Assembly (NCBI GenBank): GCA_030019365.1
Contig: JASEFA010000001.1
Location: forward strand, 270,953 to 334,952
Source of the DNA: Bacillota bacterium
GTDB taxonomy: Bacteria; Bacillota; Sulfobacillia; JACIYH01
DNA: 64,000 bases
Direction of reading: 5' to 3'
Every line of letters starts with the position of its first letter. Within the stretch, counting starts at the first letter, position 1. The notes below the pieces were generated by a model. It had not been told where the DNA came from. It saw nothing but the letters and a program-made list of their open reading frames with translations, and made no database searches. Below, piece by piece: positions 28,023-36,638 of this stretch. Both the position numbers and the translations under genes were made by a program.

Positions 28023-28361
28023 TTAGAGTTTGAGCTGGCGACCGGCCGCCTCGGAGAGGGCCTTCCTCACCATGGAGCCGGGGGGGGATCCCTGGGGTCC
28101 CAGGGGACCAGGATACACGCGGCAGGCCAGGCTCCATCCTGCCATGGTGCGGAAGGCCGCATCCACGTCCAGGCCGTCTACCCGCACGGTGGGTGACCCC
28201 AGAAAGCCGACGCGCTCGGCGGTGGCAGCGTCGGCCACCGGTATCATGGTGATGGGTACCTGGAGATTCATCTCGGACAGGGTCTTTTCCACGACCGCCC
28301 GGGTCGCTTCCACGTGGGGTCAGCCCGGGCTGTGGAGGAGCTCTATCCTCAGGTGCCTCAC
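28023..28361 (-). CDS. Thioredoxin-fold selenoprotein (UGA at the redox position)
   Basis: 112 aa if the in-frame UGA at 28322-28320 is read as selenocysteine. The frame is then open from GTG 28361: LRIELLHSPG-U-PHVEATRAVV, in which U replaces the redox cysteine expected in G-C-P-H motifs of the fold. Conserved features continue past the UGA (ITMIPVADAATAERVGFLG, SPTVRVDGLDV). A hairpin CGACC-loop-GGTCG (28292-28306) starts 13 nt after the UGA, as bacterial SECIS elements do. It is the fourth gene of the redox operon. A TGC-to-TGA error cannot be excluded, but a second gene in the operon shows the same pattern. Confidence 0.6.
28292..28306 (-). promoter_or_regulatory. Candidate SECIS hairpin of the thioredoxin-fold selenoprotein
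   Basis: Stem CGACC/GGTCG with a 5-nt loop, 13 nt downstream of the UGA at 28320-28322 on the minus strand. The distance suits bacterial SECIS elements. Folding judged by eye. Confidence 0.4.
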
Positions 28362-28371
28362 CCCCCGGTGA

Positions 28372-29151
28372 TCAGGTTCCCTGGCCGGCCAGGCGGACGT
28401 GGCGGCAGCGGGTGCATTCCAGGCACAGGATGCACTGGGAGGAGCGGGGATGGCGCCAGACCTCGTGATCCATGGGGCAGAGGTCCCGGCACCAGCCACA
28501 TTCCGTGCAGCGAGCGTCCACCTCCAGGTGTTGCCGGCTGAACCGGTTGGTCAGCCCGTAGAAGAGGCCGAGCGGGCACACGAAACGGCAGAACGGGCGC
28601 TTGACCACGAGCACCGCTGCCACCAGCCCCAGCAGGATGGCCAACTTGATCCCGAACAGGGCGCCTGCCATCTGCCGCAGCCCGGGATCGATGGCCAGCC
28701 AGGGTATGCCCGCTTCTAGAGTCCCCGCGGGGCAGAGCTTGCAAAACCAGGGCTCGTGCAGCACGAGCGGCAGGGCGACCACCAGCACTGCGGCCACCAC
28801 CCACCTGGTCCAGGCATGGCGGTTGGAAACGTGGAGGACGGGGAGGCGCAATCGCCGGCCCAGGCGGTGGCCCAGCTCCTGCAGGAAGCCGAAGGGGCAC
28901 AGCCACCCGCAGGCCCTACGTCCCCACCAGCTTCCCACCGCCCCCAGCGTTCCCAGGGTGAACAGGGGGGCGCGACCGAGGGCCAGAAAGTACTGGATGG
29001 TGCCGATGGGGCAGGCCCCGATCGCCAGCGGGCAGGCATAGCAGTGCAGGAACGGGTAGGGCAGGTGCTTCAGGAAGGGCAGGGCGTACAGGTTCGCCGC
29101 CACCAGGGAAACCAGCTGCCACAGCGTACGCCGGCCCTGGGCCTTCTTCAC
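28372..29151 (-). CDS. NapH/MauN-like 4Fe-4S membrane ferredoxin
   Basis: 259 aa. Hydrophobic segments alternate with cysteine motifs: CYACPLAIGACPIG, CGWLCPFGF, CKLCPAGTLEAG and CRFVCPLG. C-terminal ferredoxin sites are CTECGWCRDLCPMDHE and CILCLECTRC (two 4Fe-4S clusters). This is the NapH-type quinol/electron-transfer membrane family. GTG 29151 overlaps the stop of the preceding 45-aa gene (GTGA), so it is translated together with it. The upstream frame is a shadow of that gene. Confidence 0.85.
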   Translation of the reverse strand: MKKAQGRRTLWQLVSLVAANLYALPFLKHLPYPFLHCYACPLAIGACPIGTIQYFLALGRAPLFTLGTLGAVGSWWGRRACGWLCPFGFLQELGHRLGRRLRLPVLHVSNRHAWTRWVVAAVLVVALPLVLHEPWFCKLCPAGTLEAGIPWLAIDPGLRQMAGALFGIKLAILLGLVAAVLVVKRPFCRFVCPLGLFYGLTNRFSRQHLEVDARCTECGWCRDLCPMDHEVWRHPRSSQCILCLECTRCRHVRLAGQGT

Positions 29152-29285
29152 GGTGCCAGTCCGATGCAGGAGAGACACAGGGTTACGGCGTTGCGGTAGA
29201 TCAGGGCCAGTTCTCCCCGGGCTGCCCCCACCCCCAGGGCAAGCAGAGCCAGGAGCAGAGCGATCTTGCCTGTTCGCCAGTTCAA
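29148..29285 (-). CDS. CD1871A-like small CxxC membrane peptide
   Basis: 45 aa. TTG 29285 with GGAGG about 7 nt upstream; the start overlaps the stop of the selenoprotein gene (TTGA) and its own stop overlaps the NapH-like start. One membrane helix (KIALLLALLALGVG) is followed by RGELALIYRNAVTLCLSCIG with a CxxC. This matches the small CD1871A CxxC peptide family, whose genes often lie in such redox operons. Too short for usual gene calls. Confidence 0.7.
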   Translation of the reverse strand: MNWRTGKIALLLALLALGVGAARGELALIYRNAVTLCLSCIGLAP

Positions 29286-29830
29286 TTCCCCGCCTCCACA
29301 ATGAGCTCTTGCAGTTCCCGGGTCAGGTCGGCCGTACCCGGGTAGCCCTCGTGCCGGTAGCGGATGTTCCCCCGGTGGTCTATGAGCACCAGGGTGGGGA
29401 TGGCCCGGATGCGGTAAGCCGCCGCCACGGCGCCCTGCTGGTCTAGCAGGACGGTGAAAGTGAGACCCCGCGATGCCACAAACCGTTCCACCGGAGCGCG
29501 CTCGGGATCCAGGCTGGGTGCCAGGATGACGACCTCTTGACCGAAGCTCTGGTGTATCTGCTGCAACTGCAGCAGTTCCGTACGGCACGCGGGTCAGGTG
29601 GTGCCCCAGAAGTTGAGCAGCACTGGCCTGCCCCGCAGGGAGTCCAGGCTGACCTGGTTCCCCGCCAGGTCGGGCAGGGTGAAGTAGGGAGCCGCCTGCC
29701 CGCCGGATTCCTCCCGGGAGCGACATCCCCCGGGGAGGGTGGCCAGGATCAGGACCAGTGCCAGAGCAAGCACGATTCTTGCTGCGTGAGATGGGAATCG
29801 GCCCGCTGACGATCGGTGCGACAACTGCAT
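29282..29830 (-). CDS. TlpA/ResA-like thioredoxin selenoprotein
   Basis: 182 aa with the UGA at 29596-29594 read as Sec (residue 79). N-terminal membrane segment (LALALVLILATLPGGC, possible lipoprotein-like signal), then PYFTLPDLAGNQVSLDSLRG and VLLNFWGTT-U-P-A-C-R, where TlpA/ResA proteins have C-x-x-C; here U-P-A-C. Conserved sequence continues: AYRIRAIPTLVLIDHRG (cis-Pro loop). A 7-bp hairpin with loop AGTT lies 18 nt after the UGA. Probably an extracytoplasmic thiol-disulfide enzyme. Start ATG 29830; first gene of the operon. Confidence 0.65.
29558..29575 (-). promoter_or_regulatory. Candidate SECIS hairpin of the TlpA-like gene
   Basis: Perfect stem CTGCTGC/GCAGCAG with loop AGTT (minus strand), starting 18 nt downstream of the UGA at 29594-29596. 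Loop with G-U and the distance are as expected for bacterial SECIS. Confidence 0.45.
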
Positions 29831-29845
29831 ACCCCCCGGGGTTCT

Positions 29846-29874
29846 ATTTTAGCCGCTGGCGTCGCGGGCGGCAA
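29846..29874 (-). promoter_or_regulatory. Candidate promoter of the selenoprotein operon
   Basis: On the minus strand, TTGCCG (29869-29874) and TAAAAT (29846-29851) are 17 bp apart; the ATG at 29830 follows within 16 bp, giving a short leader. Confidence 0.45.
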
Positions 29875-29978
29875 GTTGGGTATCACCCGCTCACCGGCCA
29901 GGTGCTTACCGGCGCCGGCTGACCCGTTGCCACCCGCAATCTTCGGCTCCCGGGCTGCCGCCTGCGCCAGGCCGCGGT

Positions 29979-31736
29979 TCAGCGGAAGACCGGGCCCAGG
30001 AAGAGGCAGGTGAACAGCACATCCCACAGCACGAACCTGCCCACCCGGGCCAGGCCCTGAGCATCCCGGTGGCGAAGGGCGGTGGTGAGCCCGGCCAGCC
30101 CCGCCGCCCCCAGCAGGATGGGCAGGGTGAGGGCAGGTGTGACCCACGGCGGGGCCCGCATGGCCAGCACCGGGGCGTGTAGCAGGCGCCAGAGCAGCCA
30201 GCCCTTGCCGGCCAGGTATACCCCCAGGGCCAGTATGCCCAGAGGGCGGGGATGTTGCTCCGCCCAGTTGAGGGCCACGGCGTGGGCTGCCACCAGCACC
30301 AGGAGGGCCGGCACCGTCCAGCCCAGGGCAAACAGGAAAGGCAGGTACGAGAGAAACGCTCCCGCCAGGGTTTCGCCGAGAGCCGCAGTCAGGTCGGAAA
30401 GCCGCACCCTGGCCATGGCCTGGCGGTAGACGGGGACGGAGGCCGTGAAGCGCAGCCGGAATCGTCCCGTACCGGCGGTATCCACCCAGGTGAGGAAATA
30501 GCCCCCGTCGTCTATCGCGGGACCGGCGGGGGCGGGGACCAGGTGGGGCTGGCCGGCCGCGCCCCGGGTGAGGGCGGCAAACTGGCAGTCTACCATGCGG
30601 CCCCCCAGGAACCGCGCTACCAGCACGTCTTCATCCTGCCCGCGCCTGCCCCGGTTGAGGGCGGTGAAGGCCACGGGCAACCCTCCCTGCGGGGAAGGGG
30701 CGGGGTCCGGTTCCGCCAACCAGAGGATGTGCCGGGCGGCCACGGCCGTCGCCCGCAGGGGGGCAAGGCCCCCTGCCGCCCCGGCGGGAGGCCGGGTCGC
30801 AGGCCATGCCTGCCAGTAGGTGGTGATGTCCAGGTTGCCTCTCTGCCTCTTCTCCCGGGTGACGAACACGTACATCCACTCGCCGTCGGTGCCGCATCGT
30901 ACCTGCCGCAGGAGCTCGTGCTCCTCGAGGGGGTACTCCCCCAGCAGGACGGGATGCGCCGCCCCGGCGGTACCCCCCAGTTCCAGGTACTCCAGTTGGA
31001 AAGAGCCCCGTTCCTGGATCACGCCCACAACCGCCACCCGATCACGGGCGAGGGAGACCCCGTCCGCCAGCGTCATCCCCGGGCGGGGGACCCGCTGCGG
31101 CTGGCCGGGATGCCCGCTCGCGTCCAGCGGGAACCACAGGAGGCCCTCAGGACCGGCGGCCAGCAACCCGGCAGAACGTGCGGCCGGGGCGGCAGCCAGC
31201 GCGGAGGCACCACCGGCGGGTGGTGCGCCCGGACCGGCGGTGGGTGGCGCGCCCGGACCGGCGGTGGGTGGCGCGGATACGAGACGCACCATGCTGATGC
31301 CCCCGCCCAGGTGCACCGGGCTCCCGAGGGACGGTGCGGAGAGGGAAAGGGGCGCCCAGTAAAGCTCGGTGAGGGCCGGACCGGCCAGCCAGAAGAGGGC
31401 GGAGGAACCCGCCAGCAGGGAAGTGGGAGACCTGGTAGGGGTGTCGACCTGCAGGGGAATGTGGCCGCGGGCCTTCACCAGGGCCTGCGGGGAAACCAGG
31501 ATGTAGTCGATACCCCCCCGGACCGACCACAGTACGAGGAGGTCCCCGTCCGGAGCGGCCTGCGCGGCAGTGGACCCCGACATGTCCGACGACGCCAGTT
31601 CCAGGGGCCGGCCGAAGGAAGGGCCGGGCGGCCGCAGCTGCTCCTGCAGGAAACGCTGGTAGTGGAACGCCACCAGCAGCAGCACGACCAGGAATGGGAA
31701 GGCGGCCCAGAGCCGCCTCTTTCCTGCCTCTTTCAT
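29979..31736 (-). CDS. Large membrane protein with extracytoplasmic beta-rich region, unknown
   Basis: 585 aa. One N-terminal helix (LWAAFPFLVVLLLVAFHY, about 9-26), a long exported region of about 380 residues rich in Leu/Gly with repeated W/F-rich strands (beta-propeller-like), and about five C-terminal helices (about 430-580) beginning near LAGAFLSYLPFLFALGW. ATG 31736 has GGAGG 8 nt upstream. It has a tandem A-P-P-T-A-G-P-G repeat. No catalytic motif recognised; it may be a sensor or transport-associated protein. Confidence 0.7.
   Translation of the reverse strand: MKEAGKRRLWAAFPFLVVLLLVAFHYQRFLQEQLRPPGPSFGRPLELASSDMSGSTAAQAAPDGDLLVLWSVRGGIDYILVSPQALVKARGHIPLQVDTPTRSPTSLLAGSSALFWLAGPALTELYWAPLSLSAPSLGSPVHLGGGISMVRLVSAPPTAGPGAPPTAGPGAPPAGGASALAAAPAARSAGLLAAGPEGLLWFPLDASGHPGQPQRVPRPGMTLADGVSLARDRVAVVGVIQERGSFQLEYLELGGTAGAAHPVLLGEYPLEEHELLRQVRCGTDGEWMYVFVTREKRQRGNLDITTYWQAWPATRPPAGAAGGLAPLRATAVAARHILWLAEPDPAPSPQGGLPVAFTALNRGRRGQDEDVLVARFLGGRMVDCQFAALTRGAAGQPHLVPAPAGPAIDDGGYFLTWVDTAGTGRFRLRFTASVPVYRQAMARVRLSDLTAALGETLAGAFLSYLPFLFALGWTVPALLVLVAAHAVALNWAEQHPRPLGILALGVYLAGKGWLLWRLLHAPVLAMRAPPWVTPALTLPILLGAAGLAGLTTALRHRDAQGLARVGRFVLWDVLFTCLFLGPVFR
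31212..31278 (-). repeat. 24-bp tandem repeat in the membrane protein
   Basis: About 2.7 copies of a 24-bp unit starting GGACCGGCGG on the plus strand (31231-31254, 31255-31278, and a partial copy before). They encode an A-P-P-T-A-G-P-G repeat on the minus strand. Confidence 0.65.
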
Positions 31737-31959
31737 GTCGCCGACCTCCTTCCCGTGCTTCGATGGAGGCCGCACGCATTCCTGCTTTCCCGTCCGCGCG
31801 CCCGCGGACCGATTTTTCTCGAAACAGGGGGAGCCAGGAGGGGGAGCGCTCAGCGATGACGAATATAAAAGGCTGAATGGGCAGAGGGGGTGGTAGCCTG
31901 CACTGCGAGGATTGAACCGGTCATGGTTGCCGGCGGTATGACAAAGGGGGGTTGACAAG

Positions 31960-33648
31960 GTGAAGAGAAAGGTGGCATGGCTCGCCTGGCTGCTGGTGGT
32001 GGCGATGGTAGGTACCGTGGTGGTCACGGGCTGCGCGAAGAAGCCTGCGGAACCGGAGAAGAAGCCCCCGGTGGAGCAGGTGCTCAACCTGAACCTGGGC
32101 GAGGAGCCTCCGGACCTGGACGCCAACACTTCAACCGACCAGGTGTCCTTCGAGATCCTGAACAACGTCATGGAAGGCCTGGTCCGGGTGGGCGCGGGCG
32201 AGAAAATCGAGAAGGGCTCCGGGCTGGCCCTGGACTGGACGGTATCGGATGATGGGATGAAGTACACCTTCAAGCTGCGGGACGCCAGGTGGAGCGACGA
32301 CAAGCCCGTCACCGCCTATGACTTCGAGTATGGCTGGAAGCGGGCCCTGGATCCCAACACCGGGTCCCAGTACGCCTATATCATGTACCCCGTGAAGGGT
32401 GCCGAGGCCCTGAACAGTATCGACCCCAAGGCTCCGGACTCGGCGGCCAAGATCGAAGCGGCCAAGGCCGCTCTGGGTGTAAAGGCCCTGGACGAGAAGA
32501 CCCTGGAGGTCACCCTGGAGTCGCCCACGCCGTACTTCATCAGCCTGATGGCGTTCCCCACCTATTACCCCATCCGCAAGGACATCATCGAGAAGTTCGC
32601 AGACGCGTATGCTGCCGAGCCGGACAAGATGGTGTACTGCGGACCCTTCGTGATCCAGGAGTGGCAGCACGAGTCCAAGCTGGTGCTGGCCAAGAACCCC
32701 AAATACTGGGATGCTGACAAGGTTAAGCTCAGCCGCATCGAGTTCGTCATGATCAAGGACCACAACGCCTACATGAACATGTTCGAAGCGGGCGAACTCG
32801 ACGGGACTGGCGTTCCGGGCGACTTCATCCAGAAATACAAGGACGCCGGCAACCTGCAGACCATCCCCGAGGCCGTGACCTGGTACATCCTGTTCAACCT
32901 CAAGAGCCCCGTCTTCAAGAACAAGAACATGCGCAAGGCCTTCTCCCTGGCCATCGACCGCCAGGACTTCGTAGACAAGGTGCTGAAGAACATGTCTCTG
33001 CCGGCCACTTCTTACACGCCCCCCTCCATCACCACGCCTGACGGCAAATCCTTCGCCAAGGACATGGTGGGTGAACTGATCCCCAAGAAGGCGGACCCGG
33101 CGGCGGCCAAGGCCGCCCTTCAGCAGGGCATGAAGGAGCTCAAGCTCAAGAAGCTGCCCAAGATAGTGTTCTTGTCGTCCGACAGCAGCGTGGCGAAGAA
33201 GTACGCTGCCGCCTGGCAGGAGATGTGGAAGCAGAACCTGGGCGTGGAGGTCCAGGTGGATGCGGTGGCCTTCAAGGTGCGCATCGACCGCATGTCCAAG
33301 GGTGACTACGATGTGTGCATGGCGGGCTGGGGCGCCGACTTCAACGATCCCATGACCTTCATCGACATGTGGGTCACGGGTGGCGGCAACAACGATGCCG
33401 GCTACTCCAATCCCAAGTACGACCAGCTGGTCAAGGAAGCGAAGGCCACCGGCGATCAGGCCATCCGCTTCCGCAACATGCTGGAGTGCGAGAAGATCAT
33501 CGCCGAAGACCTGCCCATCGCTCCCGTGTGGTGGCCGGTGTGGAACTTCGTGGAGAAGCCTTACCTGAAGGGCGTCATCCGCCACCCGGTGGGACCCGAC
33601 CTCGACTGGAAGTACGTGACCGTCGAGGGCAAGCCGGAAAAGAAGTAG
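31960..33648 (+). CDS. oppA: Peptide ABC transporter substrate-binding lipoprotein (OppA)
   Basis: 562 aa. Signal peptide with lipobox VVTGC (Cys about residue 24), then the SBP_bac_5 domain: LNLGEEPPDLDANTS, LRDARWSDDKPVTAYDFEYGWKRALDP and PVYCGPF-type strands. Binds extracellular oligopeptides for import. GTG 31960, with a purine-rich site 9 nt upstream. First gene of a complete opp operon; about 223 bp separates it from the divergent membrane protein. Confidence 0.95.
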   Translation: MKRKVAWLAWLLVVAMVGTVVVTGCAKKPAEPEKKPPVEQVLNLNLGEEPPDLDANTSTDQVSFEILNNVMEGLVRVGAGEKIEKGSGLALDWTVSDDGMKYTFKLRDARWSDDKPVTAYDFEYGWKRALDPNTGSQYAYIMYPVKGAEALNSIDPKAPDSAAKIEAAKAALGVKALDEKTLEVTLESPTPYFISLMAFPTYYPIRKDIIEKFADAYAAEPDKMVYCGPFVIQEWQHESKLVLAKNPKYWDADKVKLSRIEFVMIKDHNAYMNMFEAGELDGTGVPGDFIQKYKDAGNLQTIPEAVTWYILFNLKSPVFKNKNMRKAFSLAIDRQDFVDKVLKNMSLPATSYTPPSITTPDGKSFAKDMVGELIPKKADPAAAKAALQQGMKELKLKKLPKIVFLSSDSSVAKKYAAAWQEMWKQNLGVEVQVDAVAFKVRIDRMSKGDYDVCMAGWGADFNDPMTFIDMWVTGGGNNDAGYSNPKYDQLVKEAKATGDQAIRFRNMLECEKIIAEDLPIAPVWWPVWNFVEKPYLKGVIRHPVGPDLDWKYVTVEGKPEKK

Positions 33649-33744
33649 CGGAGATCGAGCCGTGCGCGGGGCATCGCCGGGGGACCGGCGGTGCCCCGCA
33701 GCGCGCCCGGTCCTGGACGGGCGCGGCAATGGAGGTCACGGGAG

Positions 33745-34674
33745 TTGCTGGCATATACCTTACGTCGATTCGGATACATGGTTTTCACCCTTTGGCTCAT
33801 CATCACGCTGACTTTCCTGCTCATGCATGCCGTGCCCGGGGACCCCTTCACCAGCGAGAAGAAGGTCCCGGAGGCGATCAGGCAAAACCTGCTCCACAAG
33901 TACGGGCTTGATCTCCCGCTGCCCGTGCAGTACATCCGGTACCTGAACAACATCCTCCACGGCGACCTGGGCATATCCATGCGCTACCCCAACCGCACGG
34001 TGAACCAGATGATTGCCCAGGGCTTTCCGCATTCTGCGGACGTGGGTATGCGCGCCCTGGTGTTCGCCGTCAGCGTGGGGCTTACCCTGGGGGTGCTGGC
34101 CGCCTTCTATCGAGATCGCCCTCTTGACCGCACCGCCATGGTGATCGCGGTGATCGGCATATCCGTACCCAACTTTGTGGTGGGCACCCTGCTGCAGTAC
34201 CTGTTCAGCGTGCGCCTCAGGCTGCTCCCGGTGGTGGGGTGGGGAACCTTCAAGCAGTCCATCCTTCCTTCCTTTGCCCTGGGGCTGGGAACGCTGGCGG
34301 TGATGGCCCGCATGATGCGGGCCAGCCTGCTGGACGTGCTCAACCAGGATTACGTGCGCACGGCCCAGTCCAAGGGGCTTTCCAACCGGGAGGTGGTTCT
34401 GCGCCACACCATCAGGAACGCCATCCTGCCCATCGTCACCATCCTCGGGCCCCTCGTGATCAATATCATCACGGGGACCCTGGTGGTGGAGCAGATCTTC
34501 GGGATTCCCGGGCTGGGCAAGCATTACGTGCAATCCGTATACAACCTGGATTACACCCTCATCATGGGCACCACCATCTTCTACGCTGCCCTCCTGCTCT
34601 TCGCCATCTTCCTGGTGGACATCGCCTATGGCCTGGTGGACCCCCGCATCCGCCTGGTCAGGCCGAAGGAGTGA
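33745..34674 (+). CDS. oppB: Peptide ABC transporter permease OppB
   Basis: 309 aa, about six helices. Starts with TLRRFGYMVFTLWLIITLTF; the EAA loop reads ARMMRASLLDVLNQDYVRTA and SKGLSNREVVLRH, contacting OppD/F. GTG/ATG starts upstream are not conserved; TTG 33745 has GGAGG 9 nt upstream. Forms the translocation channel with OppC. Confidence 0.93.
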   Translation: MLAYTLRRFGYMVFTLWLIITLTFLLMHAVPGDPFTSEKKVPEAIRQNLLHKYGLDLPLPVQYIRYLNNILHGDLGISMRYPNRTVNQMIAQGFPHSADVGMRALVFAVSVGLTLGVLAAFYRDRPLDRTAMVIAVIGISVPNFVVGTLLQYLFSVRLRLLPVVGWGTFKQSILPSFALGLGTLAVMARMMRASLLDVLNQDYVRTAQSKGLSNREVVLRHTIRNAILPIVTILGPLVINIITGTLVVEQIFGIPGLGKHYVQSVYNLDYTLIMGTTIFYAALLLFAIFLVDIAYGLVDPRIRLVRPKE

Positions 34675-34680
34675 AGGCCC

Positions 34681-35604
34681 GTGGCGGACATCGAACTCAC
34701 TCCCGACCTGTTCGAACGGGAATTGGCGCCGGAAGAGGCAGCCGAAGTCATCACCCGCCCCTCCCTCACCTACTGGCAGGATGCCTGGCGGCGCTTCCGC
34801 AAGAACAGGCTGGCCTTGGTCGCCCTGGGCGTGCTGGCGTTGATCACCGTCATGGCCATCGTGGGCCCGTATATGCGTCCCTACAGCTTCTCCTACCAGG
34901 ATCTTGACCACACCGGTCAACCTCCGGACCGGAACCACTGGTTCGGCACCGACGAGTTGGGTCGCGACAGCTTCGTGCGGCTGTGGATGGGAGCGCGCAT
35001 CTCCCTGTTCATCGGCATCATGGCCGCCCTGCTCGACATGCTGGTGGGGGTGACTTACGGCGGCATCTCCGCCCACTTCGGTGGCTGGGTGGACGACATC
35101 ATGCAGCGCTTCATCGAAATCCTGTACGCCGTCCCCATGCTGCTGCTCATGATCCTGCTCATGGTGGTGATTGGGCCGGGTCTGTCCACCATGATCCTGG
35201 TGATGGTGATCGGCGGGTGGGTGGGCATGGCCCGGCTGGTGCGCGGCCAGGTGTTCCAGCTTAAGGCCCAGGAGTTCGTGCTGGCCGCGCGGGTGCTGGG
35301 GGCTTCGCCGTGGCGCATGATCATCCGGCACCTCTTACCCAACGCCATGGGGCCCATCGTCATCTCGGCCACCATGACCATCCCCGCCGCCATATTCTTC
35401 GAGGCATTCATGAGCTTCATCGGATTGGGTATCCCCATGCCACTGGCGAGCTGGGGTACCCTGGCCAACACCGGGTACGAGTACCTCCAGCTGTACCCCT
35501 GGTTGCTCATCTTCCCGGCGGTGGCCATCGCCCTCACCATGCTGGCCTTCAACGTCGTGGGTGACGCCCTGCGGGATGCCCTGGACCCGCGGCTGCGACA
35601 GTAG
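34681..35604 (+). CDS. oppC: Peptide ABC transporter permease OppC
   Basis: 307 aa. N-terminal cytoplasmic tail, then about six helices. Contains NHWFGTDELGRDSFVRLWMGAR, typical of OppC, and the EAA motif VLAARVLGASPWRMIIRHLL. GTG 34681 lies 6 bp after the oppB stop. Pairs with OppB in the inner-membrane channel. Confidence 0.94.
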   Translation: MADIELTPDLFERELAPEEAAEVITRPSLTYWQDAWRRFRKNRLALVALGVLALITVMAIVGPYMRPYSFSYQDLDHTGQPPDRNHWFGTDELGRDSFVRLWMGARISLFIGIMAALLDMLVGVTYGGISAHFGGWVDDIMQRFIEILYAVPMLLLMILLMVVIGPGLSTMILVMVIGGWVGMARLVRGQVFQLKAQEFVLAARVLGASPWRMIIRHLLPNAMGPIVISATMTIPAAIFFEAFMSFIGLGIPMPLASWGTLANTGYEYLQLYPWLLIFPAVAIALTMLAFNVVGDALRDALDPRLRQ

Positions 35605-35615
35605 GGGGAGCGTTG

Positions 35616-36638
35616 ATGGACAGACTCCTGGAAGTAAGCGATCTGGAGGTATCTTTCACCACGTACGGTGGAGAGGTTCAGGCGGTAAGGGGGGTGTCCT
35701 TCCAGCAATACCCGGGGGAGACCCTGGCCCTGGTGGGCGAATCGGGCTGCGGCAAGACGGTGACCGTGCACTCCATCGTGAAGCTCATCCCCATGCCGCC
35801 GGGCCGCATCAAGAAGGGGCAGATCCTCTTTGACGGCCGTGATCTCACCGCCCTCAGCGGAAGAGAGATAGAGCGGGTGAGGGGAAGGGAGATCGGTATC
35901 ATATTCCAGGACCCCATGACCGCCCTCAACCCCACCATGACCGTAGGGCGGCAGATATCGGAGGGCCTGATCAAGCACCAGGGTATGACCGCCCGGCGGG
36001 CCTGGGAGCGGTCCCTGGAGCTCATGCACATGGTGGGCATCCCCGCGCCCGAGGAACGCATCCGCAACTACCCCCACCAGTTTTCGGGCGGCATGCGCCA
36101 GCGGGTGATGATCGGCATCGCCCTGGCCTGCAACCCCAAGCTGCTCATAGCAGATGAGCCCACCACCGGGCTGGACGTCACCATCCAGGCCCAGATCCTG
36201 GACCTGCTCAAGGACCTGCAGAAGAAGCTGGGCACCTCCATCATCCTCATTACCCACGACCTGGGGGTGGTGGCGGGGATGGCCCACCGCACGGCGGTGA
36301 TGTACGCGGGCCGGATCGTGGAGTCGGGCACCAACGACGACATCTTCTACCGTCCCCACCACCCCTACACCTGGGGCCTGATGAGGGCCATGCCGCGGTT
36401 GGACCGCGACATCAGGGAAGACCTGCACTCCATTCCGGGGAGCCCGCCCGACCTGTTCCGGCCGCCGGCGGGATGCGCTTTCGCCGCCCGTTGCCCGTAC
36501 TCCATGAAGGTCTGCTTCCGGTACTATCCGGAAGAGGTGGAGGTTTCGCCCGGGCACTTCGTGTCCTGCTGGCTGGAGCATCCGGCGGCAGCCGGGGTGA
36601 GGCCGTCCCGGGAGGAGGTGGCCGCCGGTGCCCGCTGA
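35616..36638 (+). CDS. oppD: Peptide ABC transporter ATPase OppD
   Basis: About 340 aa. Walker [12 protein letters not shown] signature FSGGMRQRV, Walker [13 protein letters not shown] and the switch His in ITHDLGVV. The C-terminal oligopeptide_HPY extension ([14 protein letters not shown]) is typical of Opp/Dpp ATPases and may carry an iron-sulfur cluster. ATG 35616 has GGGGGAG 5 nt upstream; TTG 35613 is an alternative. Overlaps oppF by 11 bp. Confidence 0.95.
   Translation: MDRLLEVSDLEVSFTTYGGEVQAVRGVSFQQYPGETLALVGESGCGKTVTVHSIVKLIPMPPGRIKKGQILFDGRDLTALSGREIERVRGREIGIIFQDPMTALNPTMTVGRQISEGLIKHQGMTARRAWERSLELMHMVGIPAPEERIRNYPHQFSGGMRQRVMIGIALACNPKLLIADEPTTGLDVTIQAQILDLLKDLQKKLGTSIILITHDLGVVAGMAHRTAVMYAGRIVESGTNDDIFYRPHHPYTWGLMRAMPRLDRDIREDLHSIPGSPPDLFRPPAGCAFAARCPYSMKVCFRYYPEEVEVSPGHFVSCWLEHPAAAGVRPSREEVAAGAR

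Noticed and set aside
28320..29596. Alternative that the two UGA codons are nonsense mutations or sequencing errors
   Set aside because: Both lie at the active-site redox position, both have downstream hairpins, and both frames are otherwise intact; kept only as a residual doubt.
31952..31957. TTGACA right before the oppA start
   Set aside because: Too close to the GTG to be its -35 and no matching -10 follows.
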